The notes under the pieces were generated by a model. The model was not told the origin of the DNA. It searched no databases and saw only the letters and a program-made list of their open reading frames with translations. From assembly GCA_030540075.1 (NCBI GenBank), contig JAUNWX010000001.1:1-64000 (forward strand): a DNA stretch of 64,000 nt, written 5' to 3'. A program made the position numbers and the translations under genes. Below, piece by piece: positions 24,713 to 34,002 of this stretch (positions within the stretch are counted from its first letter, which is position 1; every line of letters starts with the position of its first letter). Source of the stretch: Lachnospiraceae bacterium (GTDB taxonomy: Bacteria; Bacillota; Clostridia; Lachnospirales; Lachnospiraceae).

Positions 24713-27675
24713 TTAAAAAGCTCCTCTGTCGTCAGGAAGAGATCCTGATGTGCATCGATTTCTGTTCCACTGCCGATGGTGCAGCCGGCACCGGTCGCCA
24801 GCATCGCCTCCACATAGTCCGCAAGCGCGCGGATATCCTCTACCGTCGTCGCGAGCACCTGGTCGCGCTCCCGCTGCAGCGTCTCGTTCGACACATGGGA
24901 GAGGAAGGCGCTGACGCTGAGGGCAGCAACATTGGCGTTCGTACGTGGCGTATCCAGCTCACTGATGGCGCCGATGATGTACTTCGTCATATCCCGCTCA
25001 CTCGCGCAGAAGCTCCGGATATACGCCGGAAGCGCCTCGTAGCAGGCCAGGGTCTCCTGGAGGTGCGGGTCACGGTAGGAGCAGAGATAGCCCTCACCGG
25101 AGCGGCCGAAGCCGGCCATACAGCCATAGGCACCGCCCTTCACGCGGAGATTGAGCCAGAGATAGTCGTAGTTCAGAATCATCTTCAGTACGCGAAGCGC
25201 ACCGGTGTACGGGTGCTTCGTCGGATCGTACCAGCCGGCCCGGGCGACGTAATTCACCTGGGACGGGGTCCGGAAGCCCTCGTTCCGATTTCCGCTCAGG
25301 ATGAGCTGCGGCTTCTCTTCGTCGGCATCCGTATGGGTACCGGCGGTATACTCTGCATCCAGTACCTCGCGAAGCAACTCCTTCTCCCGAAGGTCGCGGC
25401 GGTAGTTCTCCTTCCACGTCGGATAGAGCTGCTCGAACGCCGCGATGCCCTGCGGCTCCGCCGTCATCGACGCAAACATATTCTCTAGGCGGAACAGCTT
25501 GTCCGCGATCTCCCAGAGCTTCCGGCTGAGGGCCTTCGGATCCTTCTGGAAGGCATCCGCGATGCGCTTGATGAAGTGGTAGTAGCTGATGCCGCCCACG
25601 AGGTCCTGGTAGCGTCCGGTACCGGAGAAGTACGAGCTTGCGCGGTTCACGGCATAGCTGTGGCCGGCGCCCTCGATCTTCATACGCTCCCGGGAGCGGG
25701 CCTCCGCGAGGATCTCCGCCATCCGCTTCGTATCCTCGAACTTCGTCGTATGCAGGATCTCACGGATCAGTGCGAGACCATGACCAAGGTGCTCATAGAG
25801 CAGCTTCACCTCCACACTGAAGATGCCGGTATAGTGATTATACTGATCGAGGTCCGGGTACGCGTTCATATCGAAGTTCATGCCGCCGGTATGCAGCAGG
25901 ACATCCGAGGACAGGTCCTGGAAGCTGTGCTCCTTCGTATCCATATACGCGAGCACGGTCTTCAGGAAACCGGCGTACGGCAGCTCCTCCTCGGTGAGGC
26001 ACTGCGTGTTGAAATTCAGGCGAAGATACATCACGCCGCGGGTATCCCGGCTCGTCTCGAGGAGCAGGGTATCCTCCACCCGCTTCTCCTCCCAGTGGTA
26101 GCGCTCGGCCTGCTTTCCGATGTCAGCGATGCTGAGCAGCGGCAGCTTCCGGAGGTTTTCGTCGGAGGTCGGCTCCTCCTGGTAGGCCTTCAGTGCCTTC
26201 GTCTGTTCAATGCAGGCGATCCGTTCTGCCTGTGTCATGCCTTCCTTCATCGCCGCCAGCTTCTTCTCGAGCGCCTGCTCCCGCTTCTCGGTGAGCCCAC
26301 GCTCCGGCTTACAGATCACGAGCGCCGCATGCGGGTTATCCAGCAGGCACTCTGTGATCAGCTTCTCGAAGTAGCCATGCTTCGCGTCTTCGCGGAGCTC
26401 CTGATAACACTGCGTACAGAAGAGATACTCCCATGGTTCCCGGCCATAGAGCCAGGTATCCATCGCGGTCAGTGCATACACGAGTCCCTTCGGCGAACGT
26501 CCGTAGTCTGCCTCACGGTACTGGAACTCATCGTGATTGATGGCGGCGAGGATCGCCTGCTGGTCGAGGCCCTCCTTCACCAGCTTCCGGAGGGTCGTAT
26601 CGATGATGGAGAGGAATCGCTTCTTGTCCTTCACATCGGCACCTTTCGCACAGACAGAAAAATACGGCTGGCGGATGCCATCCTCGAAGCCGCCGAAGAT
26701 ATCGTCTCCGATGCCGGCCTCGACGAGGGCCTGCTTGAGCGGTGCGCCCGGGGAGGACAGCAGCACATAGTCCAGGATATCGAGGGCGAGGTTCCGCTTA
26801 TTATCGAGTGCATCCACCGCGACATTCCAGGCGAGGTAGGTGTTTTTCGTGAGCGGCTCATGCGCTCCGACGGAATACGCGATTTCCTCCTCGTGGAGAT
26901 GCGTAAATGCCGGCTGCAGCGGGATATCGGAATCCGGATCGATTGCATCATACTCGGAGAGGTAGGCCTCATCGAGCCACGCGAGCTTCTTCTCCATATC
27001 CATATCGCCGTACAGGATGATGTAGGCATTGGACGGATGATAGTAGCGCGCATGGAAGGCACGGAACTGCTCGAAGCTGAGCTCCGGGATCACCACCGGA
27101 TCACCGCCGGACTCGTTGCCGTAGCAGGTATCCGGGAAGAGTGCGTTCATGATGTAGCGCTCGAGCACCGACTCCGGATTCGAGAAGACACCCTTCATCT
27201 CGTTGTAGACGACGCCGTTATAGCGGAGCGCATCCTGCTCGTCCATCATCTCATAGTGCCAGCCCTCCTGCCGGAGGATACGCGGATCCTCGACGCAGTT
27301 CGGATGGAACACGGCATCGAGATAGACATCCATCAGGTTATCGAAATCCTTCTCGTTCCGGGACGCCACCGGATACACGGTCTTATCCGGATAGGTCATC
27401 GCGTTCAGGAAGGTGTTGAGGGAGCCCTTGGCAAGCTCCACAAACGGATCCTTCAGCGGAAACTTCTTCGAGCCGCACAGCACGGAGTGCTCCGTGATGT
27501 GGGCCACGCCGGTGCTGTCCTCCGCCGGGGTGCGGAAGGCGATACTGAAGACCTTATTGTCATCCGTGTTCTTCATGGTAAAGATGCGGGCACCGCTCTT
27601 CGTATGACGGTAGATGCACGCATCGGTCGAAAGTTCATCGATTCTTCTGGTCTCGATCAGCTCATAATTCTTCAT
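24709..27675 (-). CDS. M16C metallopeptidase, presequence-protease (Cym1/PreP-like)
   Basis: 988-residue insulinase-family peptidase of the M16C group. The inverted zinc motif HxxEH is visible in GVAHITEHSVLCGS near residue 60, with the distal glutamate expected near VVYNEMKGVF (about 155). Four homologous alpha-beta domains follow with the M16C-associated linker in the middle. Mitochondrial relatives degrade transit peptides; bacterial ones probably clear peptides of moderate size. AGAGGAAG lies 7 nt before the ATG. It overlaps era by 4 bp. Confidence 0.93.
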   Translation of the reverse strand: MKNYELIETRRIDELSTDACIYRHTKSGARIFTMKNTDDNKVFSIAFRTPAEDSTGVAHITEHSVLCGSKKFPLKDPFVELAKGSLNTFLNAMTYPDKTVYPVASRNEKDFDNLMDVYLDAVFHPNCVEDPRILRQEGWHYEMMDEQDALRYNGVVYNEMKGVFSNPESVLERYIMNALFPDTCYGNESGGDPVVIPELSFEQFRAFHARYYHPSNAYIILYGDMDMEKKLAWLDEAYLSEYDAIDPDSDIPLQPAFTHLHEEEIAYSVGAHEPLTKNTYLAWNVAVDALDNKRNLALDILDYVLLSSPGAPLKQALVEAGIGDDIFGGFEDGIRQPYFSVCAKGADVKDKKRFLSIIDTTLRKLVKEGLDQQAILAAINHDEFQYREADYGRSPKGLVYALTAMDTWLYGREPWEYLFCTQCYQELREDAKHGYFEKLITECLLDNPHAALVICKPERGLTEKREQALEKKLAAMKEGMTQAERIACIEQTKALKAYQEEPTSDENLRKLPLLSIADIGKQAERYHWEEKRVEDTLLLETSRDTRGVMYLRLNFNTQCLTEEELPYAGFLKTVLAYMDTKEHSFQDLSSDVLLHTGGMNFDMNAYPDLDQYNHYTGIFSVEVKLLYEHLGHGLALIREILHTTKFEDTKRMAEILAEARSRERMKIEGAGHSYAVNRASSYFSGTGRYQDLVGGISYYHFIKRIADAFQKDPKALSRKLWEIADKLFRLENMFASMTAEPQGIAAFEQLYPTWKENYRRDLREKELLREVLDAEYTAGTHTDADEEKPQLILSGNRNEGFRTPSQVNYVARAGWYDPTKHPYTGALRVLKMILNYDYLWLNLRVKGGAYGCMAGFGRSGEGYLCSYRDPHLQETLACYEALPAYIRSFCASERDMTKYIIGAISELDTPRTNANVAALSVSAFLSHVSNETLQRERDQVLATTVEDIRALADYVEAMLATGAGCTIGSGTEIDAHQDLFLTTEELFK

Positions 27676-27692
27676 TCAGCTTCCTCTTTTTT

Positions 27693-28550
27693 CTATATAT
27701 TTCCGATCAGACGGTCCTTGAAGACCGCGATGGCCTCCCGGACGCTCAGGTGGACAAGCATCAGCTCACTCGTCTCGGTCGCCATCGGACAGACATCCGG
27801 ATAGCCGAAACGCGCTGCGATCCGACGTGCTCGGAAGAGATTAAACTCGGAGGTGATGATGCCGAGGGTGATCGGCTTCTCCTCCCCCAGGATGACCTCG
27901 ATTTCCTCTCCGTTTGTACCGCGCAGCGGCACCATGAGACCGGGATGTTCTTTCGTCTTCTCCCGGAGGCGGGCCTCCCGATCCTGCTGTATCGTCCGAA
28001 GAGAGAAGCCGATCTTCTCCTGCGTGGAGTGGGAATAGAACTCAAGCAGGAGCCGGTTTTCCGGGATGCCGGCCTTGATCATGTAGTAGTACATGACGGT
28101 CGCTTCGGTACTTCGGTCATAATCACTCCGGCCGCCGGACAGCACGAAGATGGTGTCCGGATTTTCCCTTGCATACGCGACGGCACAGTCCAGGCGCTTC
28201 TTCAGTGACGGCGAGATCCGGTTATCGACGAGATCCGACCCCATCACGATCACATAGTCAAGGTTCTTCTGCTCGACCGTGTGCGCATTAAAGAAGATCG
28301 TGCCGAGAAGAGCCAGCAGGACCAGCATCCAGAGGCCATAGCTCGTAAAGACGAACACGAAGGGACCGGGATGGATCCGCTTCTTCTCCCGCTGCTTTCT
28401 GCGGACATAGCGTACCAGTGCAAACATAAGAAACTGGACCGCTGCAAACAGCGGCCAGAACCATAGAAAACTGGTCAGTCCATGAATCATGACGATCGCG
28501 ATCACATACAGCAGGGCCGCGACCCCCAGTACGATGAAGATTCCTTCCAT
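27693..28550 (-). CDS. YdcF family membrane protein (DUF218)
   Basis: 285 residues. Three to four membrane helices lie in the first 110 residues (1-20, 23-48, 65-90), followed by a DUF218 domain: DYVIVMGSDL, a central FVLSGGRSDYD with the conserved Gly-Gly, and a final ITSEFNLFRARRIAARFG. Proteins of this fold include SanA and ElyC, tied to cell-envelope integrity, but no reaction is established. It ends 17 bp before the M16 gene and begins 5 bp after the U32 gene, inside the conserved block. Confidence 0.88.
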   Translation of the reverse strand: MEGIFIVLGVAALLYVIAIVMIHGLTSFLWFWPLFAAVQFLMFALVRYVRRKQREKKRIHPGPFVFVFTSYGLWMLVLLALLGTIFFNAHTVEQKNLDYVIVMGSDLVDNRISPSLKKRLDCAVAYARENPDTIFVLSGGRSDYDRSTEATVMYYYMIKAGIPENRLLLEFYSHSTQEKIGFSLRTIQQDREARLREKTKEHPGLMVPLRGTNGEEIEVILGEEKPITLGIITSEFNLFRARRIAARFGYPDVCPMATETSELMLVHLSVREAIAVFKDRLIGNI

Positions 28551-28555
28551 ACGCG

Positions 28556-29809
28556 TCAGTCAAGCGCCTGTTTCTCAGCGCTTTCCTTTCTGATGATATC
28601 GCCGGCCTCCGGAGCCGTGCTGAAGCGTACCTTCAGCTGCTGGCAGGCATGCGGACAGGACTCCTGTACGACATCGGTCGCCGCATCCCGGATTTCCAGC
28701 ACCGTGATCGGCAGATCCCGGCCATCCGGCTTCATGATCTCGAGCTGCTCTCCCACCGAGAACTTGTTCTTCTGCTCGAGGTAGCTCCAGCCCTCCGCAT
28801 CGCTCTCACGAATCGTGCCGAGGTAGATGGAACCCGTCACATAGGTGTTGCTGTCATAGATGTGGTCATCCTTCGTCGGACGTCCATAGTAGAAGCCCGT
28901 CGTAAACTCACGGTAGGTACACTTCGCGATTTCCTGCTTATACCACTCCAGGTTGGCGCGGTACTTCTCCTCGCTCTCCTTATAGTCATCGATGGCCTTC
29001 CGGTAGGTCCGGGCGACGGTCGCGACATAGAGTGCGGTCTTCATACGGCCCTCGATCTTCAGTGAATCGATGCCGGCCTCGATCAGCTCCGGGATATGCT
29101 CGATCATGCAGAGATCCTTCGAGTTAAAGATATAGGTGCCGCGCTCGTTCTCGACCACCGGGAAATACTCGCCCGGACGGGTCTCCTCGACGAGGCTGTA
29201 CTTCCAGCGGCACGGGTGTGTGCAGGCACCCCGGTTCGCATCGCGACCAGTCAGGAAATTACTGAGCATGCAGCGTCCGGAGTAGGACATGCACATCGCG
29301 CCATGTACGAAGGCCTCGATGTCCATCTCCTCCGGAATATGCTGACGCAGCTCCCGGATCTCGTTCAGGCTCAGCTCACGTGCACAGACGACACGCTTCG
29401 CGCCGAGCTGCCACCAGAAGAGGAAGGTCTGCCAGTTCGTGTTGTTCGCCTGGGTCGAGATGTGCAGCTCGATGGAGGCCGGAAGGACCTCCTTCGCGAT
29501 CATAAACACACCCGGATCCGCGATCAGCACCGCATCGATGCCGGTCTCTGCCAGCTCCCGGAAGTAGGTACGGACACCATCGAGATCATAATTGTGTGCG
29601 AAGATGTTCGCCGTGACGAAGACCTTCACCTGATGTGCATGTGCGTAGGCGACACCCTCGCGGATCTCCTCCAGTGTAAAGTTTTTTGCATTGGCCCGAA
29701 GGCCGAAGGCCTCACCGCCTAAGTAAACGGCATTCGCACCGTAGTTCACGGCGGTTTTTAATACATCCAGCGAACCTGCCGGAATCAAAAGCTCTGTTTC
29801 TTTCAGCAT
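28556..29809 (-). CDS. trhP: U32 family protein, tRNA 5-hydroxyuridine synthesis (TrhP-like)
   Basis: 417 residues, peptidase-U32 family. The signature is the run around EAFVHGAMCMSYSGRCMLSN (about 165-185) and the cysteines at RGACTHPCRW, which form the Fe-S-binding set in this family. Bacterial TrhP proteins hydroxylate U34 of tRNA from prephenate-dependent chemistry rather than cleaving peptides. The gene for TrmR, which methylates that 5-hydroxyuridine, is directly upstream, as in B. subtilis yrrM-yrrN-yrrO, so TrhP is the best assignment. Only one U32 gene is present here, where B. subtilis has two. Confidence 0.9.
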   Translation of the reverse strand: MLKETELLIPAGSLDVLKTAVNYGANAVYLGGEAFGLRANAKNFTLEEIREGVAYAHAHQVKVFVTANIFAHNYDLDGVRTYFRELAETGIDAVLIADPGVFMIAKEVLPASIELHISTQANNTNWQTFLFWWQLGAKRVVCARELSLNEIRELRQHIPEEMDIEAFVHGAMCMSYSGRCMLSNFLTGRDANRGACTHPCRWKYSLVEETRPGEYFPVVENERGTYIFNSKDLCMIEHIPELIEAGIDSLKIEGRMKTALYVATVARTYRKAIDDYKESEEKYRANLEWYKQEIAKCTYREFTTGFYYGRPTKDDHIYDSNTYVTGSIYLGTIRESDAEGWSYLEQKNKFSVGEQLEIMKPDGRDLPITVLEIRDAATDVVQESCPHACQQLKVRFSTAPEAGDIIRKESAEKQALD

Positions 29810-29846
29810 TTGCTCTCTCCATCTATCTGACGCTCATCTCAGATGT

Positions 29847-29906
29847 TCATCCATCTGGCATTCATCTATGCGACATTCATTTATTCTACATTCATCGATG
29901 CGTTTT
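29847..29906 (-). repeat. Four 15-bp tandem repeats between trmR and trhP
   Basis: Plus-strand units begin TCAT(C/T)NAT and end CAT: 29847-29861, 29862-29876, 29877-29891 and a diverged 29892-29906. Read on the minus strand they form consecutive ATG-AAT micro-ORFs closed by TAA, TAG or TGA, directly after the trmR stop. Confidence 0.75.
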
Positions 29907-30555
29907 ATTTCCGGACACTGATCGACACACCATCGCCAACCGGCAGGATCGCGGTTTCCAGTGCCTCTTCGTGTTTCAGGCGGAAGAGGTACTCCCGCAT
30001 GCGGGTATGGATGGTGCGGTCTCTCCGCTCCACCTGGTAACGGCTCTCGATGATACTGCCGTCCTGCAGGATGTTGTCGCTGACGAGCACGCTGCCCGGT
30101 GGCATCAGCTGAAGGATGTCCGGGAGCCAGACGATATACTGCGCCTTCGCCGCATCCATAAAAATGAAATCGAAGTGCTGCCCCTCCTCCACCAGACGAT
30201 GGAGCAGTGCACCCGCATCCCCCGGAATCAGCGTAATCTGATCCCGGTACGGACTGCGCGCGAAGTTCCGCGTCGCCGCTTCGATGCGCGGCGGATAGCT
30301 CTCCACCGTCATCATCTCCGCCTGCCCGTCGCAGGCCTCCGCCATACAGAGGGCGGAGTAGCCGACCGCCGCACCGATCTCCAGGATCCGCTTCGGACGA
30401 AGCATCCTCATGAAACACTTAAGAAGCGCCGCCGTTTCATCCCGGATAATCGGGATTTCCGCTGCGAGCGCTTCTGCTCTGATGGTTTCAAGAAGCTCGC
30501 TACGATCCGGTTCCAGTGAATGAATATAATTCACAAGCCGTTCATCCGTAATCAA
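29905..30555 (-). CDS. trmR: tRNA 5-hydroxyuridine methyltransferase TrmR
   Basis: 216-residue class I methyltransferase of the O-methyltransferase family 3, which uses SAM to turn 5-hydroxyuridine-34 into 5-methoxyuridine in tRNA. SAM-site motif ILEIGAAVGYSALCMAE (about 58-74), then FDFIFMDAAKAQY with metal-binding Asp, and VLVSDNILQDG. The start is a TTG that overlaps the TGA of the gene before it (CCTTGA), with GAGG about 9 nt upstream; no ATG is available nearby. Its partner TrhP lies next. Catechol-type O-methyltransferase is the generic alternative. Confidence 0.88.
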   Translation of the reverse strand: MITDERLVNYIHSLEPDRSELLETIRAEALAAEIPIIRDETAALLKCFMRMLRPKRILEIGAAVGYSALCMAEACDGQAEMMTVESYPPRIEAATRNFARSPYRDQITLIPGDAGALLHRLVEEGQHFDFIFMDAAKAQYIVWLPDILQLMPPGSVLVSDNILQDGSIIESRYQVERRDRTIHTRMREYLFRLKHEEALETAILPVGDGVSISVRK

Positions 30556-31100
30556 GGGTTCTTTTCCTCACTATCTGCTGTTGTCATGGCACGGGCTGCA
30601 TCCTGCTGGATGAGGTTTTCATCCTCCGTACCACCGATGATTTCCGTACCGTCTGCACCGGTCTCTTCCGCTGCTGCCGTACTTTCCTGTGCCGCCAGCA
30701 GATTCTTATCCGCCAGCTCCTTGTTCTTCGTGCCCTCCTGATTCAGGTGCTCGATGATATCGACCACCGTCATCGACGGGCTCAGTGTATAGCTTCCCGG
30801 CTCGATCTCGAGTTCATAGAGATGGGCCTGCAGCACGAAGGCCTGGCGGTTATCGATCAGCCCGGCCTTCTCAAGTTCCTTCGCAAGCTGGTCCAGGCTC
30901 TCACCGTCGGTGATGACGAACTCCTGCTCCGGTGCACCGGCGCCGGCCAGGGCGTGCGCATAGAACAGTCCGTGACCGTAGCTGTACGCCACCCGGATCC
31001 CCTGCAGCAGCAGGAGAATGATGGCTGCAATCAGAATAACGCGCCAGGCCATGCCGGTGATGAAGCCGGCTGTCCTGGACACGGAATCGTTTCGGCGCAT
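30552..31100 (-). CDS. MltG-like membrane protein lacking the catalytic domain
   Basis: 182 residues. One membrane helix (about 17-36) is followed by a domain like the LysM-type region of MltG/YrrL (FVITDGESLDQLAKELEKAGLIDN, then IEPGSYTLSPSMTVVDIIEHL), and then an acidic, low-complexity tail. The YceG transglycosylase domain with its catalytic glutamate is absent, and the next gene overlaps the stop, so no hidden remainder exists. It occupies exactly the yrrL (mltG) position of the B. subtilis order. It may be a regulatory or scaffold relict in peptidoglycan synthesis; this is inference. Confidence 0.75.
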   Translation of the reverse strand: MRRNDSVSRTAGFITGMAWRVILIAAIILLLLQGIRVAYSYGHGLFYAHALAGAGAPEQEFVITDGESLDQLAKELEKAGLIDNRQAFVLQAHLYELEIEPGSYTLSPSMTVVDIIEHLNQEGTKNKELADKNLLAAQESTAAAEETGADGTEIIGGTEDENLIQQDAARAMTTADSEEKNP

Positions 31101-31103
31101 GCC

Positions 31104-33158
31104 TTAAACCTCCATAATGATCGGAAGGATCACCGGATCACGCTTGATCTTCTTCCAGAGGAAGTCAGACAGCGAGTCCTTGATGATATTTTTAATCTTG
31201 CCCCAGTCGTTCACGTGACGTACGAGGCAGTCATCGACCGCATCCTGCACCTGTACGCGTGCCTCTTCCATGAGGTCCTCGGACTCCCGTACATAGACGA
31301 AGCCACGGGACACGAGGTCCGGACCGGCCAGCAGGTGACCAGAGTACTTCTCGAGCGTCAGTACGACGACGATGATACCGTTCTGTGCCAGGTTCTGACG
31401 ATCGCGGATGACGATGTTTCCGACATCGCCGACGCCAAGACCATCGACGAAGACGCCGCCGGCCTGCACATGATCCTTGATCAGTGCCTCGGACTTGCCG
31501 CTTCGTGTCGTGAGCTCCAGTACATCACCGTTCTCGATCATGAGACAGTGGTCACGGTTGACACCGACCGACGCTGCGAGGCGCGATGCGGTTGCACGCA
31601 TATGGTACTCGCCGTGGATCGGGATCGCGAAATCTGGCTTGACGAGCGAATACAGGAGCTTGAGGTCCTCGCCACAGGCATGGCCGGATACATGGGTATC
31701 CTGCAGGATAACCTGCGCATGAAGCATACTCAGCTCGTTGATGACCTTATCCACCGCGAGCTCGTTACCAGGAATCGGGTGGGATGAAAGCACGACGACA
31801 TCGTTCGGCTTGATATGAACCTTCCGGTGCATACCGCTCGCCATACGGCTCAGGGCCGCCATGGACTCACCCTGGGATCCGGTCGTGATCAGTACGGTCT
31901 GCTCATCCGGATAGCTCTTCAGTTCATCGATGCTGATGAGGGTGCCCTCCGGGATATCGATATAGTGGAGCTCGGACGCCACGGTGATGACATTCACCAT
32001 GGAACGACCCTCCACCACAACCTTCCGCTTATACTTCGCGGCGGTGTTGATGATCTGCTGTACACGGTCGACGTTCGACGCAAAGGTCGCCACGATGATA
32101 CGGTTCTGCTGGTGCTCGGCGAAGATACGCTCGAAGGTACCGCCGACGGTGCGCTCCGACATCGTAGAGCCCGGCTTCTCCGCATTCGTCGAATCGGACA
32201 TCATCGCCAGGACGCCATCCTTACCGAGCTCAGCGAAGCGCTGCAGATCGATCGGGTCTCCGAAGACCGGTGTATAGTCGACCTTGAAATCACCGGTATG
32301 AACGATGGTACCGGCCGGTGTGAAGATCGCAAGTGCGGCTGCATCCTGAATGGAGTGATTCGTCTTGATGAACTCCACCTTGATATCGCCGAAATCCACG
32401 GTATCACCGAAGGCCTGCACGTTCAGCTTCACCATGCGGTCGAGTCCACGCTCACGAAGCTTTCCCTCGATGAGGGCAAGGGTCAGACGTGTTCCGTACA
32501 CCGGCACATTGATCTGCTGCAGTACATACGGCAGTGCACCGATGTGGTCCTCATGTCCGTGGGTGATGACGAAGCCCTTGATCTTCGACATATGGCTCTT
32601 CAGGTAGGAGATGTCCGGGATGACCAGGTCGATACCCAGCATATCGTTGGACGGGAAGGCCAGACCGCAGTCTACGATGATGATACTGTCATCACTCTCA
32701 AATGCGGTAATATTCATGCCGATCTGATCGAGTCCGCCGAGCGGAATGATCTTAATGCTGCCGTTCTTCTTCATCTGTACTTCATCCGACTTCTTTCTTC
32801 TGCTGCGGTGGTTTCGGATGGTGCCCGTATGCTGTTCCGGCACCTCCACGACTGCACCGGCTGCAGATGCCGCTGCACTCACCCTGTTTTCATGTGTCTC
32901 GGATTTCCGCGTGCTCCGTCTCCGTGTGGAGCTCCGCTTCGCTGTCGGAGCTTCTGCCTTCACTGCGCTGTCTGCCTCTGCACTCTGCTCAGCGGCTGTG
33001 TTTTCTGTGCTCTGCGTGTTCTCTCTGCCCTTCGTGGATGGGCGTCTCCGTCTCCGGTGGGTCGGACGCTTCGCCGCCTCGCCGCTGTGAATCTCTGCAT
33101 TATTTACTTCTTTTACTTCTGCTGCCTTTTCTCCGGCAGTGTGCTCATGATTTCTCAA
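31104..33158 (-). CDS. rnj: Ribonuclease J with long basic N-terminal extension
   Basis: 684-residue RNase J, an endo/5'-exonuclease for mRNA decay and rRNA maturation. The core begins at residue 129 (MKKNGSIKIIPLGGLDQIGMN). Metallo-beta-lactamase motif VITHGHEDHIG and beta-CASP parts (SDSTNAEKPG, SSHPIPGNE, HVSGHACGEDLKLL, IPIHGEYHMR) follow. The first 128 residues are disordered and rich in Arg, Ser, Ala and Glu (RPTHRRRRRPSTKGR). The start is TTG at 33158 inside the end of the DUF1292 gene, with GGAGAAGG upstream. An internal start at 32774 is possible but has a poor ribosome binding site. Confidence 0.95.
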   Translation of the reverse strand: MRNHEHTAGEKAAEVKEVNNAEIHSGEAAKRPTHRRRRRPSTKGRENTQSTENTAAEQSAEADSAVKAEAPTAKRSSTRRRSTRKSETHENRVSAAASAAGAVVEVPEQHTGTIRNHRSRRKKSDEVQMKKNGSIKIIPLGGLDQIGMNITAFESDDSIIIVDCGLAFPSNDMLGIDLVIPDISYLKSHMSKIKGFVITHGHEDHIGALPYVLQQINVPVYGTRLTLALIEGKLRERGLDRMVKLNVQAFGDTVDFGDIKVEFIKTNHSIQDAAALAIFTPAGTIVHTGDFKVDYTPVFGDPIDLQRFAELGKDGVLAMMSDSTNAEKPGSTMSERTVGGTFERIFAEHQQNRIIVATFASNVDRVQQIINTAAKYKRKVVVEGRSMVNVITVASELHYIDIPEGTLISIDELKSYPDEQTVLITTGSQGESMAALSRMASGMHRKVHIKPNDVVVLSSHPIPGNELAVDKVINELSMLHAQVILQDTHVSGHACGEDLKLLYSLVKPDFAIPIHGEYHMRATASRLAASVGVNRDHCLMIENGDVLELTTRSGKSEALIKDHVQAGGVFVDGLGVGDVGNIVIRDRQNLAQNGIIVVVLTLEKYSGHLLAGPDLVSRGFVYVRESEDLMEEARVQVQDAVDDCLVRHVNDWGKIKNIIKDSLSDFLWKKIKRDPVILPIIMEV

Positions 33159-33411
33159 TCGTTATACCTTCTCCTTCCAGGAGCGCAGAAAAGATCTGCA
33201 TCAATGCTTCGGATTCCTGATCATCTACAAACTCGTAGTCTGCCTCTGCATCCTCCGGGCCGGAAACGTCCTTCATGACGTAGCACTCGCCGTCCTCACC
33301 CTCCGGTGCATCCGTAACCAGAATATAATTCACGCCCTGGACGGTCGTCTCCTCCAGGATCTCGAGTTCCAGATTTCCATCTTCTGATGTCAGTCGGATA
33401 GTATTTTCCAT
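33145..33411 (-). CDS. DUF1292 family protein (YrzB-like)
   Basis: 88 residues, acidic. It matches DUF1292: IRLTSEDGNLELEILEETTVQGVNYILVTD, then EDGECYVMKDVSGPEDAEADYEFVDD. Function is unknown; the family is nearly always found after ruvX in Bacillota, as here. AAAGGAG precedes the ATG by 7 nt, and its 3' end overlaps the RNase J start by 14 bp. Confidence 0.92.
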   Translation of the reverse strand: MENTIRLTSEDGNLELEILEETTVQGVNYILVTDAPEGEDGECYVMKDVSGPEDAEADYEFVDDQESEALMQIFSALLEGEGITIEKS

Positions 33412-33489
33412 GTCCGCTCCTTTGTCATGTTCATGGCCGCATCCGCACAGAAGCCCGGCTGCGGCGTCGATGTTTATCCTTGAAGGGCC

Positions 33490-33903
33490 TCAGCCCCTCA
33501 GATACTGTTCCAGGATGAGCTGTGCGGCGACCTGATCGATCACCTTCTTCTGCTCACTCCGCGGGATACCGCTCTGATCAAGTATCTCCTCTGCCTCCAT
33601 CGTGGTGAGGCGCTCATCGGTAAACTCGATCGGAACCGTCACACGAAGCTTCAGCTTCTCTGCGAAGTCTCTCGTTTTCGCAGCGCGATCCCCCTCGGTA
33701 TCATCCATATTAAGAGGCAGTCCCATCACGATCTTCTCGATCTGGTACTGCTCGACGATTTCTGCAATTTCAGACAGGGTCTGCCGAAGCTTCGACTCCC
33801 GGTCCCGCTGGATGGTCTTATACGGCTGTACCGTCATGCCGAGGGCGTCCGTCATCGCGACGCCGACGGTCTTCGAGCCGTAATCGAGTCCCAGTATTCT
33901 CAT
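33490..33903 (-). CDS. ruvX: RuvX/YqgF RNase H-like nuclease
   Basis: 137-residue YqgF-fold protein, a putative Holliday junction resolvase also required for 16S rRNA 5' maturation in E. coli. LGLDYGSKTVGVAMTD holds the first catalytic Asp, IVMGLPLNMDDTEG the middle motif, and FTDERLTTMEAEEIL the conserved glutamate; the last Asp is in KKVIDQVAAQLIL. It lies between ireB and DUF1292 as in B. subtilis yrzL-yrrK-yrzB. Confidence 0.96.
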   Translation of the reverse strand: MRILGLDYGSKTVGVAMTDALGMTVQPYKTIQRDRESKLRQTLSEIAEIVEQYQIEKIVMGLPLNMDDTEGDRAAKTRDFAEKLKLRVTVPIEFTDERLTTMEAEEILDQSGIPRSEQKKVIDQVAAQLILEQYLRG

Positions 33904-34002
33904 AAATGCTTATCCTATCCGTATGTCCTGAGAGGATGCCTCCCCGCGAATGTCCCTGAACGGGATTTCCCCGACGGGGTGCCGGTCTCTTCTTCTCATT
34001 AC

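Noticed and set aside
25576-27804. 742-residue open frame on the plus strand
   Set aside because: It is the antisense shadow of the M16C peptidase; it has no family motifs, and the opposite frame carries the full conserved protein.
29834-30418. 194-residue minus-strand frame ending in IDEC-type repeats
   Set aside because: It overlaps trmR in another frame. The repeats come from the 15-bp tandem DNA repeat, not from a protein.
30552-31100. Frameshifted mltG pseudogene
   Set aside because: No remnant of the YceG catalytic domain is found in any frame before trmR, whose start overlaps the stop, so the short protein seems to be the intact product.
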